Shown piece after piece: positions 1-8,301 of a stretch of 58,091 bases of DNA; the first letter of the stretch is position 1, and every line of letters starts with the position of its first letter. The notes under the pieces were generated by a model. That model was given only the letters and a program-made list of their open reading frames with translations, made no database searches and was not told where the DNA came from. The position numbers and the translations under genes were made by a program. Origin of the DNA: Alphaproteobacteria bacterium (lineage in GTDB: Bacteria > Pseudomonadota > Alphaproteobacteria > UBA6615); contig SHWB01000011.1 in assembly GCA_009691025.1 (NCBI GenBank), positions 1 to 58,091 of the forward strand, given 5' to 3'.

Positions 1-546
1 AAGGAGCCGAACGAGGCCAACCGCTTCGGCTGGATCGTCGAGATCGATCCCTACGACCCCAATGCCGTGCCAGTGAAGCGCACGGCTCTAGGCCGCTTCA
101 AGCACGAGGGGGCCGAGACGGTGGTCAACAACGACGGTCGCGTCGTCCTCTACTCGGGCGACGACGAGCGCGGCTAGTACCTCTACAAATTCGTCACCGA
201 GGGCCGCTTCAACCCGGCCGACCTCAACGCCAACCGCGACCTGCTCGACCGCGGCACGCTGTACGTCGCGCGCTTCGACGCCGATGGCAGCCTGCACTGG
301 CTGCGGCTGGTCTTCGGCCAGGGCCCGCTGACGGCGGCCAACGGCTTCGCCGGCCAGGCCGACATCGCGATCGACACGCGCCGCGCCGCCGACCTGCTGG
401 GGACGACGCAGATGGACCGGCCGGAGGATGTCGATCCGAATCCGAAGACCGGCAAGGTCTACCTGATGCTGACCAACAACACCTCGCGCAAGGCCGGCCA
501 GGAGGACGCCGTGAACCCGCCGCGCTTCCCCACGGCCTCATCCTGA
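1..546 (+). pseudogene. PhoX-like (DUF839) phosphatase, broken and truncated
   Basis: The reading frame open from the left edge matches the beta-propeller region of PhoX-family secreted alkaline phosphatases: [10 protein letters not shown], then YLYKFV, then a stretch ending [16 protein letters not shown]. PhoX proteins use this fold to bind calcium and iron and hydrolyse phosphate esters in the periplasm. The frame is interrupted by an in-frame TAG at 175-177, just before YLYKFV, where a glutamate or aspartate codon would be expected. It then ends at TGA 544-546 inside a dispersed palindrome, well before the conserved C-terminal part. The N-terminus lies outside the window. Both the nonsense codon and the palindrome at the 3' end indicate a dead gene. 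Family assignment is good; loss of function is inferred. Confidence 0.75.
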
Positions 547-566
547 GCTTGTCGAAGGACGAGGCC
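534..566. repeat. Dispersed palindromic repeat, family A
   Basis: An inverted repeat with arms GGCCTC-AT-CCT and AGG-AC-GAGGCC around the centre GAGCTTGTCGA. The same unit or half-unit recurs at 25708-25740 and 25805-25833, and related forms occur at 7141-7189 and 56017-56160. Such REP-like units are common in intergenic space of alphaproteobacterial genomes. Here it overlaps the truncated 3' end of the PhoX-like gene. Confidence 0.8.
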
Positions 567-582
567 GTCCGCGCGGCTCAGG

Positions 583-1386
583 TTACCCGCCCGCCTGGTC
601 CCACGCCTCGCGCACCATCGTGCAGAGGGGGACGTGCAGATTGTCGTTGGCGGCGACGACATTGCCGGAGCGCAGCGGGTCGGTATGGGCGTCGTGCTCG
701 CTGGCGAAGCCGCCAGCCTCGCGCACCAGCAGCAGGCCGGCGGCGATGTCCCACGGCTTGAGGCCGTATTCCCAGTAGCCGTCGAAGCGGCCCGCGGCTA
801 CCCAGGCGAGGTCGAGCGAGGCGACGCCGAAGCGGCGCACGCCCGCCGTTCGTGCCATCACCGCCGCCTGGGTGGCGAGGTAGCGCGCGTGGTCTCCGCG
901 GCCGACGAAGGGAATGCCGGTGGCGATGAGCGCCGCCGACAGGTCGCCGCGCGCCGAGACGCGCAGTCGCTGGTCGTTTAGCCAGGCGCCGCCATTGCGC
1001 TCGGCCCAGTAGAGATTGTCCGACAGCGGATCGTAGACGACGCCGTCGACGATCTCGCCGGCGCGTTCGACGGCGATGGAGATGGCGAAGTGCGGGACGC
1101 CGTGCAGGAAGTTCGTGGTGCCGTCGAGCGGGTCGACGATCCAGCGATGGATGCCGTCGCCGGCCACGCGGAGGCCCGATTCCTCGTCGAGGAAGCCAAA
1201 GGTCGGGCGCGCCCGCATCAGCTCGTCGAACAGGGTGCGCGCGGCCTTGGTATCGGCGGCCGAGACGAAGTCGGCGACGCCCTTGCGCGAGACCTGGAGC
1301 TGCTCGACCTCGCCGAAATCGCGCACGAGGTTGCGGCCGGCCTTGCGGACTGCACGGTCGATGACGTTGATCAGCGCCGGGCGCAT
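583..1386 (-). CDS. suhB: Inositol-phosphate phosphatase (SuhB family)
   Basis: A 267-residue protein of the Mg-dependent inositol monophosphatase family, which dephosphorylates myo-inositol phosphates. The SuhB branch can also act with NusA/NusG in rRNA antitermination. All metal-binding motifs are present: DEESG at residues 67-71, DPLDGTTNF at 85-93 and WDIAAG at 212-217. The start is the ATG at 1386, giving the usual MRPALIN-type N-terminus and family length; the frame extends 34 codons upstream but that part covers a palindromic repeat. It lies downstream of efp on the same strand, separated from it by the repeat at 1440-1556. Confidence 0.93.
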   Translation of the reverse strand: MRPALINVIDRAVRKAGRNLVRDFGEVEQLQVSRKGVADFVSAADTKAARTLFDELMRARPTFGFLDEESGLRVAGDGIHRWIVDPLDGTTNFLHGVPHFAISIAVERAGEIVDGVVYDPLSDNLYWAERNGGAWLNDQRLRVSARGDLSAALIATGIPFVGRGDHARYLATQAAVMARTAGVRRFGVASLDLAWVAAGRFDGYWEYGLKPWDIAAGLLLVREAGGFASEHDAHTDPLRSGNVVAANDNLHVPLCTMVREAWDQAGG

Positions 1387-1439
1387 TTCTGAATCTGTTC
1401 CCTCGGTCGCGACTGTCGTGTCTAGTTCGGCGCGGACTG

Positions 1440-1556
1440 TCGCCCCGGCCAAGCGGCGTAGCCGCGCCGAGCCGGGGCCCATGAACACGAACGGTGAAGA
1501 GCGCCACGGTCCGTGTTCATGGGTCCCTGGTCTCCGCGCTTCGCCCGGGATGACCG
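1440..1556. repeat. Long palindromic intergenic repeat, family B
   Basis: The sequence contains GGCCCATGAACACG near 1477 and its inverted partner CGTGTTCATGGGTCCC near 1512, flanked by CGCCCCGGCC and GCCCGGGATGACC. This is a recognisable dispersed alphaproteobacterial repeat between suhB and efp. It creates spurious open frames on both strands and explains the apparent N-terminal extension of suhB. Confidence 0.7.
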
Positions 1557-1603
1557 AGCAAATTGAGCCAGACGGAAGAATTCCGCGGCCAGTGCCCGCG
1601 AAA

Positions 1604-2173
1604 TCAGTCGCGCGAGCGCTCGACGTAGCTGCCGTCGGCGGTGTCGATGACGACGCGCATGCCGCTTTCGATATGCGGCGGCACCATCGTGCGGCGGCCG
1701 TTGTCGAGCACCGCCGGCTTGTAGGACGACGCGGCTGTCTGGCCGCGCACCACCGGGTCGGCCTCGACGACGGTCAGCGTCACGCGCTCGGGCAGCGATA
1801 CGCTCAGCGCCTCGTCCTCGTAGGATTCGATGGTGACGACCATGCCTTCCTGCAGGAAGGCGGCCTGGATCTCGCCGACGATGTCGCGGTTCAGCGTGAT
1901 CTGCTCGAAGGTGTTCTGGTCCATGAAGGTGAAGGCGTCGCCGTCGACGAACAGGAACTGGTACTCCTGCTGGTCGAGCCGCACGCGCTCGACCGTGTCG
2001 GAGGAGCGGAAGCGCTCGTTCAGCTTGGTGCCGTCGCGGATGTCCTTCAGCTCGACCTGCATAAAGGCGCCGCCCTTGCCCGGCTTGACGTGCTGGGTGC
2101 GCACCGCGCGCCACAGGCGGCCGTCATGCTCGATGATGTTGCCGGGGCGGATGGCGTTGCCGTCGATTTTCAT
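1604..2173 (-). CDS. efp: Translation elongation factor P
   Basis: A 189-residue protein with three OB/SH3-like beta-barrel domains that binds ribosomes stalled on polyproline stretches and stimulates peptide bond formation. The N-terminal domain carries the KPGKGGAF loop, with the lysine usually modified being K33. The start at ATG 2173 ([11 protein letters not shown]) gives the normal family length; upstream in-frame codons were rejected because they code for low-complexity sequence outside the family. It sits between thiE and suhB, a common alphaproteobacterial neighbourhood. The proline-rich TolA in this window is the kind of protein whose translation would depend on EF-P. Confidence 0.95.
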   Translation of the reverse strand: MKIDGNAIRPGNIIEHDGRLWRAVRTQHVKPGKGGAFMQVELKDIRDGTKLNERFRSSDTVERVRLDQQEYQFLFVDGDAFTFMDQNTFEQITLNRDIVGEIQAAFLQEGMVVTIESYEDEALSVSLPERVTLTVVEADPVVRGQTAASSYKPAVLDNGRRTMVPPHIESGMRVVIDTADGSYVERSRD

Positions 2174-2246
2174 GGGTTCGCTCGGATCAGGGGCGCGGCG
2201 GCTCTCTAACAGGGGTGGCAGGCAGGCGCAAGCTGGCCCGGTGGCC

Positions 2247-2918
2247 TCAGCCCGCCTCGCGGGCCACCGCGATGGCGCGCGCGAAGGCGGCGACGCCGCC
2301 GCCTGGCCCGTCCGGATGCGCCCACACGCCGGCCGCGACCGCGAGGAAGTCGGCCCCGGCGGCGACCAGCGGCGCACAATTCTCCGCCGTGATGCCGCCT
2401 ATGGCGACGCACGGCACCTCGAAGGTTTCGGCCCACCAGGCGATCAGCTCGGGACGCGCGCGCGTCTTCGCCTGCTTGGTGCCGGTGGGAAAGAAGGCCC
2501 CGAAGGCGACGTAATTGGCGCCGGCCTCGCCGGCCTCCATCGCGAGGTGGCGGGAATCGTGGCAGGTGACGCCGACAATGCGTCCGGCGCCGACGAGGTG
2601 CCTGGCCTCGGCATAGGGCGTGTCCGTCTGGCCAACATGCACGCCATCGGCCCCCATCTCGGCGGCGATGGCCGGGTCGTCGTTGAGGACGAAGGCGGCG
2701 TCGCGCGCCTGCACCAGCGGCATCAGCCGCTCGGTCGCGCGGCGGACGTCGTCGGGCGCCGGCGGCGCCGCGCCGTCGGGGCCCTTGAGACGAAGCTGCA
2801 CGCAGGCGACGTCGCCACCGTCGAGCGCGCGTTGCAGCGTGTCCCCGAAGGCGCGCGGTTCGAGCGCCGGCGGCGTGATCAGGTAAAGCCGGCAGCCCGG
2901 CCCGGCGGCCGGTGGCAA
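2247..2918 (-). CDS. thiE: Thiamine-phosphate synthase
   Basis: A 223-residue TIM-barrel enzyme joining hydroxymethylpyrimidine diphosphate and thiazole phosphate to make thiamine phosphate. Visible motifs are QLRLK at 41-45, [19 protein letters not shown] around 79-97, GVTCHDS at 116-122, FFPTGTK at 142-148 and AIGGIT at 172-177. The start is TTG at 2918, only two bases after the fba stop; AAGGA within the end of fba is correctly spaced as its ribosome binding site, and no ATG or GTG fits. The two genes are therefore probably translationally coupled. A second thiamine gene, thiD, lies in the window at 28.5 kb. Confidence 0.92.
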   Translation of the reverse strand: MPPAAGPGCRLYLITPPALEPRAFGDTLQRALDGGDVACVQLRLKGPDGAAPPAPDDVRRATERLMPLVQARDAAFVLNDDPAIAAEMGADGVHVGQTDTPYAEARHLVGAGRIVGVTCHDSRHLAMEAGEAGANYVAFGAFFPTGTKQAKTRARPELIAWWAETFEVPCVAIGGITAENCAPLVAAGADFLAVAAGVWAHPDGPGGGVAAFARAIAVAREAG

Positions 2919-2920
2919 GG

Positions 2921-3841
2921 TCAGTCCTTGCCCAGGTAGATCTTGATGATCGAATCCAGCAGCTTGAGGGCCTCGTCCTTCGGCCGCTGGAAGGAATTGC
3001 GGCCGATGATCGAGCCCGAGGCGCCGCCGTCGCGCAGCTCGCGGATCTCGGCGAGGATATCGGCTGTGCCTTTGGCCGCGCCGCCGGAGAAGACCACGAG
3101 GCGGCGGCCGTTGAACGAGGCCTGCACGACATGGCGGATGCGCGCCGCCAGCGTCGAGGTGTCGACGCTGGCCTTCTCGTAAGCCTTCTTCGCCTCGTCC
3201 TGCTCCATGAAGGCGGTCGGTGGCTTGACCTTGATGATGTGCGCGCCGAGCAGGGCAGCCATGTGCGCGGCATAGGCCGTCACGTCGAGCGCCGTCTCGC
3301 CGTCCTTCGACAGCTTGCCGCCGCGCGGGTAGGACCAGATGACCACGGCGAGGCCGGCGGATTTGGCCTCGAGCGCCAGCTCGCGGATCTCCTCCATCAT
3401 CTCGAACTGCTCGTCGGAGGACGGGTAGATGGTGAAGCCGATGGCCGAGCAGCCCAGCCGCAGCGCGTCGTCGACGCCGGCCGTCACAGCCTGGTCCTTC
3501 GACTGTGCCAGCGAGTTGGAGCTGTTGACCTTGAGGATGGTCGGGATGGCGCCGGCGAAGCTGTCGGCGCCGGCCTCCAGCAGGCCGAGCGGCGCGGCAT
3601 AGGCGTTGAGGCCGGCCTCGATCGCCAGTTCGAAGAAATAATGTGGGTCGTAGGCCGGAGGGTTCGGCGCGAAGCTGCGCGCCGGGCCGTGCTCGAAGCC
3701 CTGGTCGACCGGCAGGATCACCACCTTGCCGGTGCCGGCCAGCCGTCCTGTCGACAGGATGCGCGCGATATTGGCCTTGGTGCCCGGGTTGTCGCTTTCG
3801 TACCAGGAGAGAATCTTGCGAACACGCTGGGTCACTCGCAT
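2921..3841 (-). CDS. fbaB: Class I fructose-bisphosphate aldolase (DhnA/FbaB type)
   Basis: A 306-residue archaeal-type class I aldolase that cleaves fructose 1,6-bisphosphate to dihydroxyacetone phosphate and glyceraldehyde 3-phosphate in glycolysis/gluconeogenesis. The conserved VDQGFEHGP segment lies at 45-53 and the segment HIIKVKPPT at 201-209 holds the probable Schiff-base lysine (K204 or K206). The enzyme does not need zinc, unlike the class II type. It heads the run fba-thiE-efp-suhB. In many alphaproteobacteria pgk and gap lie directly upstream, but here gap is 3.4 kb away and pgk is absent from the gap. Confidence 0.93.
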   Translation of the reverse strand: MRVTQRVRKILSWYESDNPGTKANIARILSTGRLAGTGKVVILPVDQGFEHGPARSFAPNPPAYDPHYFFELAIEAGLNAYAAPLGLLEAGADSFAGAIPTILKVNSSNSLAQSKDQAVTAGVDDALRLGCSAIGFTIYPSSDEQFEMMEEIRELALEAKSAGLAVVIWSYPRGGKLSKDGETALDVTAYAAHMAALLGAHIIKVKPPTAFMEQDEAKKAYEKASVDTSTLAARIRHVVQASFNGRRLVVFSGGAAKGTADILAEIRELRDGGASGSIIGRNSFQRPKDEALKLLDSIIKIYLGKD

Positions 3842-3934
3842 GGCGGCTTTCCTGTCGGCAGTCTGCGGCGGCCGGGCATTGGCGCCCGTTCGCCGTGACT
3901 TAGCGCAGGGTGCGGTGCACAGGCAACGCGCCCG

Positions 3935-4363
3935 TTAGGATCGCCGCCGGTCCAGGAAGGCGTCCACCAGAGGACCCGGCCGTCGCTGTCCGGCGAGGTC
4001 GAGGGCGCCACGCCGGCCCGTTCGCGCAAGACGCGCCCCGGATGCTGCGGCGATGGCCGCAATGGCCCGCCGCACCTCCGGACGGGCGGTGAGCGCGATG
4101 ACGCCGACGCCGGTTCGCAGCGCGGCCATCGCCACACCCGGCCGGTCGGCGCAATCGAGCACGAAGACGGCGTCGGCCGCCGGCACGGCGGCGCGCGCCG
4201 CACGCTCGACCTCGCGCCACCAGCCCGGCCCCGCATGCAGGGCCGCTCCGGCCGGGCTGAGGACGGCGACCGGCCGGCCGGCGGCCTCGGCGGCACGCAG
4301 GGTCGCCACGGCCTGGGCGAGGGAATGGATGATGATGGCGGGCGGGGCGCGGCGCGCGAGCAT
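3935..4363 (-). CDS. Conserved hypothetical protein upstream of fba
   Basis: A 142-residue Ala/Arg-rich protein with a plausible alpha/beta pattern: IIIHSLAQAVATLRAAE near residues 10-26, GRPVAVLSP at 29-37, then DAVFVLDCADRPG and GVGVIALTA. I know similar short proteins beside pgk/fba in alphaproteobacteria, where they are annotated as hypothetical. There is no signal peptide or membrane segment. It ends 93 bases before the fba start on the same strand and may share its transcript. No function is proposed. Confidence 0.65.
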   Translation of the reverse strand: MLARRAPPAIIIHSLAQAVATLRAAEAAGRPVAVLSPAGAALHAGPGWWREVERAARAAVPAADAVFVLDCADRPGVAMAALRTGVGVIALTARPEVRRAIAAIAAASGARLARTGRRGALDLAGQRRPGPLVDAFLDRRRS

Positions 4364-4440
4364 TACCGAAGGCTAGCTGATTTGTCCGCGTCGCGGCGGA
4401 TGCGTGCCCGTAGCTCCGCGGGCGACCCCGAAAATGGGGC

Positions 4441-4471
4441 CGCCCGGCAACTGGAGGCTGGCTGCCGGGCG
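4441..4471. terminator. GC-rich hairpin, possible terminator
   Basis: A perfect 9-bp stem, CGCCCGGCA (4441-4449) with TGCCGGGCG (4463-4471), is followed on the plus strand by GAGTTTTG. A second small hairpin, ACCCC-GAAAAT-GGGG, lies just before it. On the minus strand the pair could end transcription of the small gene at 4594-4920. Otherwise I see no gene in 4364-4593. Confidence 0.4.
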
Positions 4472-4593
4472 GAGTTTTGTGGGTGGCAATTATTTGCCCC
4501 GGACCTGGGCAGGAAGCGGTGGTGGTGGTCAGGCTGTCGGGTGGTGGCCGCCACTCCGTGTCCAGGTTCACGGCCAGGCGGGTGGCCGCTTGG

Positions 4594-4920
4594 TCATGTA
4601 CGGCCCCAACGCGTCCGGTTGCCCCCGGTTCCGGCCGTCCCGAAAAAATTCGCCCGGCGCGTTCGGGCGTGCCGGGCGAGGCAGGCAGGCGAACCGGGAC
4701 CGCCGCCGCCGGGGAAGAGCGGCTGGCGGCGGCGTCCCGGCTCAGACGGTGCGGGTCTGCGCCTCGGCGAGGCCGGCCGGCGATGGAAGGATCGTGCGAG
4801 CCGGCGGCCGATGGCGCACCAGGCCGCCTGGACCGCCTTGCTGCGCTCCGCCTGCGCGTCGTGCAGCACGTCGGCCAGATGCGGGTAGGCGGATGCGGAG
4901 AAATTGCGACTATGGTTCAT
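4594..4920 (-). CDS. Small hypothetical protein divergent from LysR gene
   Basis: A 108-codon frame starting at ATG 4920, with a well placed GGAG six bases upstream. The first ~46 residues (MNHSRNFSASAYPHLADVLH, then a basic helix ending in RRLARSFHRR) resemble the small basic proteins of the DUF1127/RSP_7527 kind that alphaproteobacteria encode in numbers. The last ~60 residues are a Pro/Arg/Gly-rich tail with no recognisable character, so the original gene may have been shorter and lost its stop by a frameshift. It is transcribed away from the LysR regulator at 5040, which could control it. Function unknown. Confidence 0.45.
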   Translation of the reverse strand: MNHSRNFSASAYPHLADVLHDAQAERSKAVQAAWCAIGRRLARSFHRRPASPRRRPAPSEPGRRRQPLFPGGGGPGSPACLARHARTRRANFFGTAGTGGNRTRWGRT

Positions 4921-4976
4921 CGTGATCTCCATTCGCGGGCCGACGTCTGGAGCGTGATTTATTCTGTCGAACGATG

Positions 4977-5025
4977 TTGAAAATATCACATAAATCGCAC
5001 TAACATATTCCATACGGGAACATAT
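4977..5025 (+). promoter_or_regulatory. Candidate promoter and LysR-type box for the LysR gene
   Basis: TTGAAA (4977-4982) and TAACAT (5001-5006) with an 18-base spacer make a plausible sigma-70 promoter in an AT-rich island. Just downstream lies the interrupted palindrome ATATTCC-ATAC-GGGAACATAT (5005-5025), which fits the T-N11-A shape of LysR-type operators and overlaps the likely transcription start. The position suggests autorepression. The AAGG before the 5040 start directly follows it. Confidence 0.4.
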
Positions 5026-5039
5026 CAAGGCAGAGCGCC

Positions 5040-5951
5040 ATGGACACCCTGACGAGCATGGGTCTCTTCGTGCGGGCTGTCGACACCGGTAGCTTCTCGG
5101 CAGCGGCCCGTCAGATGAGCCTGACCCCCTCGGCGGTGAGCAAGCAGATCTCGCGGCTGGAGGACCGGCTGGGGGTGCGCCTGTTCAACCGCACGACACG
5201 ACGCCTGGCGCAGACCGAGGAGGGCGTGGCCTATTACGAGCGCTGCCGGCGCATCCTCGCCGATGTCGACGAGGCCGAGCAGGCCATCAGCCAGCTCAAC
5301 CAGACGCCGCGCGGCGTGCTCAAGATCAACATGCCCGTGGTGTTCGGCCGCCGCCACGTCGTGCCCGTGCTGTGCGGCTTCCTCGCCGCCTGGCCCGAGG
5401 TGCAGCTCCACGTCACCATGACCGACCAGTTCGTCGACCCCATCGAGGAAGGCGTCGACATGCTAATCCGCATCGGCGAGCTCAAGGATTCGAGCCTGAT
5501 CGCGCGCAAGCTGGCCACGGCGCGGCGCGCCATCGCCGCCACACCGCGCTACTGGGACAAGCACGGCAGGCCGCAGGTGCCGGAGGATCTGGCGGGCCAC
5601 AACTGCCTGACCTACGCTTATCTCTCCTCCGGCGACGCCTGGCGGATGATCGGGCCGGACGGCAGCGAGCATGCCGTCACCGTGCGCGGCAATTTGTCGG
5701 CCAACAATGCCGAGGCGCTGCACGATCTGGCGCTCGGCGATGTCGGGGTGATGATGGCGCCGACCTGGATGTGCGGCGAGGCGCTGCGCGAAGGGCGGCT
5801 GGAGGAGGTGCTGACCAACTACGCCCCGACCTCGCCGCCGGTCTGGGCCATCTACCCGCCCGGCCGGCATTTGTCGCCGAAGGTGCGCGCCTTTGTCGAC
5901 CATCTCGCGGAGGAATTTCGCAAGCGGCCATGGGACGATGGGGCGGCTTGA
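5040..5951 (+). CDS. LysR family transcriptional regulator
   Basis: A 303-residue LysR-type regulator. Residues 1-60 form the winged helix-turn-helix: SFSAAARQMSLTPSAVSKQI followed by RLEDRLGVRLFNRTTRR. Residues ~90-295 form the effector-binding periplasmic-binding-protein-like domain. The start ATG at 5040 has AAGG nine bases upstream. It is divergent from the small gene at 4594-4920 and is followed by intergenic hairpins and a broken CHAD gene, so the neighbours do not identify a target pathway. It belongs to the large CrgA/DmlR-like subgroup by its N-terminal style (MDTLTSMGLFVRAVDTGSFS). Effector unknown. Confidence 0.92.
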   Translation: MDTLTSMGLFVRAVDTGSFSAAARQMSLTPSAVSKQISRLEDRLGVRLFNRTTRRLAQTEEGVAYYERCRRILADVDEAEQAISQLNQTPRGVLKINMPVVFGRRHVVPVLCGFLAAWPEVQLHVTMTDQFVDPIEEGVDMLIRIGELKDSSLIARKLATARRAIAATPRYWDKHGRPQVPEDLAGHNCLTYAYLSSGDAWRMIGPDGSEHAVTVRGNLSANNAEALHDLALGDVGVMMAPTWMCGEALREGRLEEVLTNYAPTSPPVWAIYPPGRHLSPKVRAFVDHLAEEFRKRPWDDGAA

Positions 5952-6041
5952 TTGTTACTATTAGGTTACAATCCGCAGCCTGTGGACAACTCCTGACTGT
6001 CACAGTCGCGCAAGGATGGATACATCGGACTCGTTGGTCGC

Positions 6042-6070
6042 ACCGTGCCCCTCTGGCGGGGCTGCACGGT
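6042..6070. other. Hairpin in the LysR-CHAD intergenic region
   Basis: ACCGTGC (6042-6048) pairs with GCACGGT (6064-6070), with an inner CCC/GGGG pairing. It follows the LysR stop by 90 bases and could be its terminator, or a member of another repeat family. The rest of 5952-6165 shows no gene. Confidence 0.35.
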
Positions 6071-6165
6071 CCGGCCCGAGGGGGCCCGATGGCCGAACGC
6101 ACCCTGCCCGTGGCAGAGGTCGAGCGCGCTGCCCCGGGGGGATGGGTTGTCCCTGACGAGGGCCC

Positions 6166-7027
6166 ATGCCACGCCTGAAGGGCGCCAATCTCGACGCGGA
6201 CCGGCCGGCGGGCGAGGCCTTCGTCGCACTGGCCGGTGTCGGCTTCGCGACCCTGGCGCGCCGCGCGGCGGTGCCGATCGACCCCGCCAACATCGAGACG
6301 GTGCATCAATTACGCGTGGCGACGCGGCGTCGTCGCGCCCGCGGCCGAGGCGAAGCTGAAGGCAGAGCTGCGCTGGCTGCAGCAAGTGCTCGGCCAGGCC
6401 CATGATCTCGACGTTTTCGCCGCCAACATGCTCGGTCCGCTGCTGCGCCGTCACCCTGACGACGCCTCGCTGGCAGCCCTGCGCGGCGCCGTAGAGCGCC
6501 AGCGCCGGCTGGCCTACCCGCGTGCCGTGCGCGCGCTCGCCACGCGGCGTTTCGCCGCCTTCGTCGAAAGCGTGCCGGCGCGGCTCGCCGCCGGAAGCTG
6601 GACCGACGGCGCGGGCGACAAGGCGCTCGCCCGGCCGGTCGGCGAACATGCGCGGCGCGTGCTGACGAAGGCCGATCGCCGCCTTCACAGCCACGGCAAC
6701 ACGCATCACGAACTGACCTTGCCCGAACTGCACGAGGTACGGCTGGTGGCGAAGAAACCGCGCTATGCCGGCGAGACCTTCCGCGCTTTGTGGCCGCGCG
6801 GCGCGAGCTGCCTCTACCTCGCCCGCGTCGAGGCAATCCAGGACAGTCTCGGCGCCGTCAACGCCGCCACCACCGGCGAGGCGCTGCTGGCCGGCCTGCC
6901 CGGCGTCGACCCCGCCGCCCGCGCCCTCGTCACCGGCTGGATGACCGCGCGTCTCGAAGCCGGCCGCGAACGCTTCCCCGTCGTCTGGCGCGACTACGCC
7001 CGCGCGCGGCCGTGGTGGGGTGGGTAG
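6166..7027 (+). pseudogene. CHAD domain protein, frameshifted
   Basis: CHAD domains are helical, histidine-rich domains that bind polyphosphate, often fused to CYTH triphosphatase domains. The first frame (ATG 6166) reads LDADRPAGEAF...ETVHQLRVATRR, the classic CHAD entry motif. The conserved continuation (PAAEAKLKAELRWLQ, then GQAHDLDVF) is in a different frame from about 6328. Roughly ten residues expected between VATRR and APAAEA are missing, so a deletion of about 25-30 bases that is not a multiple of three explains the break. The C-terminal part (LPELHEVRLVAKKPRYAGE, then EAIQDSLG) is well preserved up to 7027. No CYTH domain precedes it. Confidence 0.78.
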
Positions 7028-7035
7028 GAGCCGAC

Positions 7036-7239
7036 GCTCCCCGCCCCCTTCGAGACGGCGCTTCGCGCCTCCTCAGGGTGAGGAGCGTGGGTGACGGCGG
7101 TGTTCACGAACCCGTGCTGTAGTCACCAGCCCGCACAGAGTCCTCATCCTGAGGAGCCACCCGGAGGGTGGCGTCTCGAAGGACGAGGCCATGCGGCGAC
7201 GCTCCTGAATAGTCCTCTCCGCCCCTCGGGGCGGAGAGG
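7036..7239. repeat. Cluster of palindromic repeats between CHAD and gap
   Basis: Three units are visible. 7046-7088 carries CTTCGAGACGGCGCTTCGCGC followed by CTCAGGGTGAGGAGC. 7141-7189 carries CCTCATCCTGAGGAGCC and GCGTCTCGAAGGACGAGG around a CACCC/GGGTG stem. 7214-7239 is a near perfect hairpin, CCTCTCCGCCCC-TC-GGGGCGGAGAGG, whose unit also occurs at 11980-12068. The last hairpin follows the gap stop and could terminate gap transcription. No gene is present in 7028-7268. Confidence 0.7.
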
Positions 7240-7268
7240 GTTCTTGCACTCGATCACGGCGGCGACGC

Positions 7269-8279
7269 TCAGCCAAAGCGGCCCATCGTCGCGGCGGTGT
7301 CGCTCATGCGCGAGGAGAAGCCCCACTCGTTGTCGTACCACGACAGCACGCGCACCAGACGCTTGTCGGTCACCTGGGTCTGCGTCGCGTCGAACACCGA
7401 GCTGGCGGGGTTGTGGTTGAAGTCGACCGACACCAGCTCCTCCTCGCATACCGCGAGGATGCCGGCGAGCGGCGCCTTCGACGCCGCGGCGCGGATGGCG
7501 TCGTTGATCTCCTCGGCGGTGGTGTCGCGCTCGGCCTCGAAGACGAGGTCGATCATCGACACGTTCGCCGTCGGCACGCGCACCGAGGTGCCGTCGAGCT
7601 TGCCGGCCAGTTCCGGCAGCACGAGGCCGACGGCGCGCGCGGCACCGGTTGAGGTCGGGATGATCGCCATGGCGGCGGCGCGGGCGCGGCGCAGATCTTT
7701 GTGCAGTGTGTCCACCACGTGCTGGTCGCCGGTGTAGCTGTGTACCGTCGTCATGAATCCGCGCTTTATGCCGACTGCCTTGTTCAACACGGCAGCGACG
7801 GGAGCGAGGCAGTTGGTCGTGCACGAGGCGTTCGAGACCACTGTGTGTTCGGCCCTGAGCTTGTCGGAATTGACGCCCTGCACGACGGTGAGGTCGGCGC
7901 CGGTGGCGGGGGCGGAGATCAGTACGCGCCTGGCGCCGGCCTCGATGTGCAGCACCGCCTTCTTCCTGTCCGTGAACAGGCCGGTGCACTCCATCACCAG
8001 GTCGATGACCATCTCCTTCCAGGGTAGCTTCGCCGGATCGCTCTCGGCCAGCACCTTGATCGGGCCGCGGCCGAGATCCATCCAGTCGTCGCCGGTCTTG
8101 ATCTCGCCGGGGAACGGGCCGTGCACCGAATCCCAGCGCAGCATGTGCGCGTTGTCCTTGACCGATCCGAGATCGTTGATGGCGACGAAGTCGAGGTCGT
8201 TGCGGCGGTTCTCGTGGGCGGCGCGCAGCACCAGCCGGCCGATGCGCCCGAAACCGTTGATCGCAACCCGCATGCCCAT
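7269..8279 (-). CDS. gap: Glyceraldehyde-3-phosphate dehydrogenase (phosphorylating)
   Basis: A 336-residue NAD-dependent enzyme converting glyceraldehyde 3-phosphate to 1,3-bisphosphoglycerate. The Rossmann motif NGFGRIGRL is at 8-16, AINDL at 34-38 places an aspartate at the position that favours NAD, and SNASCTTN (149-156) holds the catalytic Cys153. The start ATG at 8279 is preferred over a second ATG six bases downstream because GGAGG lies nine bases before it. It follows tkt by 22 bases on the same strand, so the two form an operon for the lower pentose phosphate/glycolytic route. pgk, which often comes next, is absent. Confidence 0.96.
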   Translation of the reverse strand: MGMRVAINGFGRIGRLVLRAAHENRRNDLDFVAINDLGSVKDNAHMLRWDSVHGPFPGEIKTGDDWMDLGRGPIKVLAESDPAKLPWKEMVIDLVMECTGLFTDRKKAVLHIEAGARRVLISAPATGADLTVVQGVNSDKLRAEHTVVSNASCTTNCLAPVAAVLNKAVGIKRGFMTTVHSYTGDQHVVDTLHKDLRRARAAAMAIIPTSTGAARAVGLVLPELAGKLDGTSVRVPTANVSMIDLVFEAERDTTAEEINDAIRAAASKAPLAGILAVCEEELVSVDFNHNPASSVFDATQTQVTDKRLVRVLSWYDNEWGFSSRMSDTAATMGRFG

Positions 8280-8301
8280 CGCTCGAATCCTCCGTCCAAT
8301 G

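Noticed and set aside
175-177. Stop codon recoding or selenocysteine/pyrrolysine use
   Set aside because: TAG ends intact genes such as tolA, pal and cpoB. The interrupted genes also carry frameshifts or truncations, and the positions do not correspond to one amino acid.
7091-7420. Short open frames over the repeat cluster before gap
   Set aside because: They are composed of palindromic repeat sequence and the antisense of gap.
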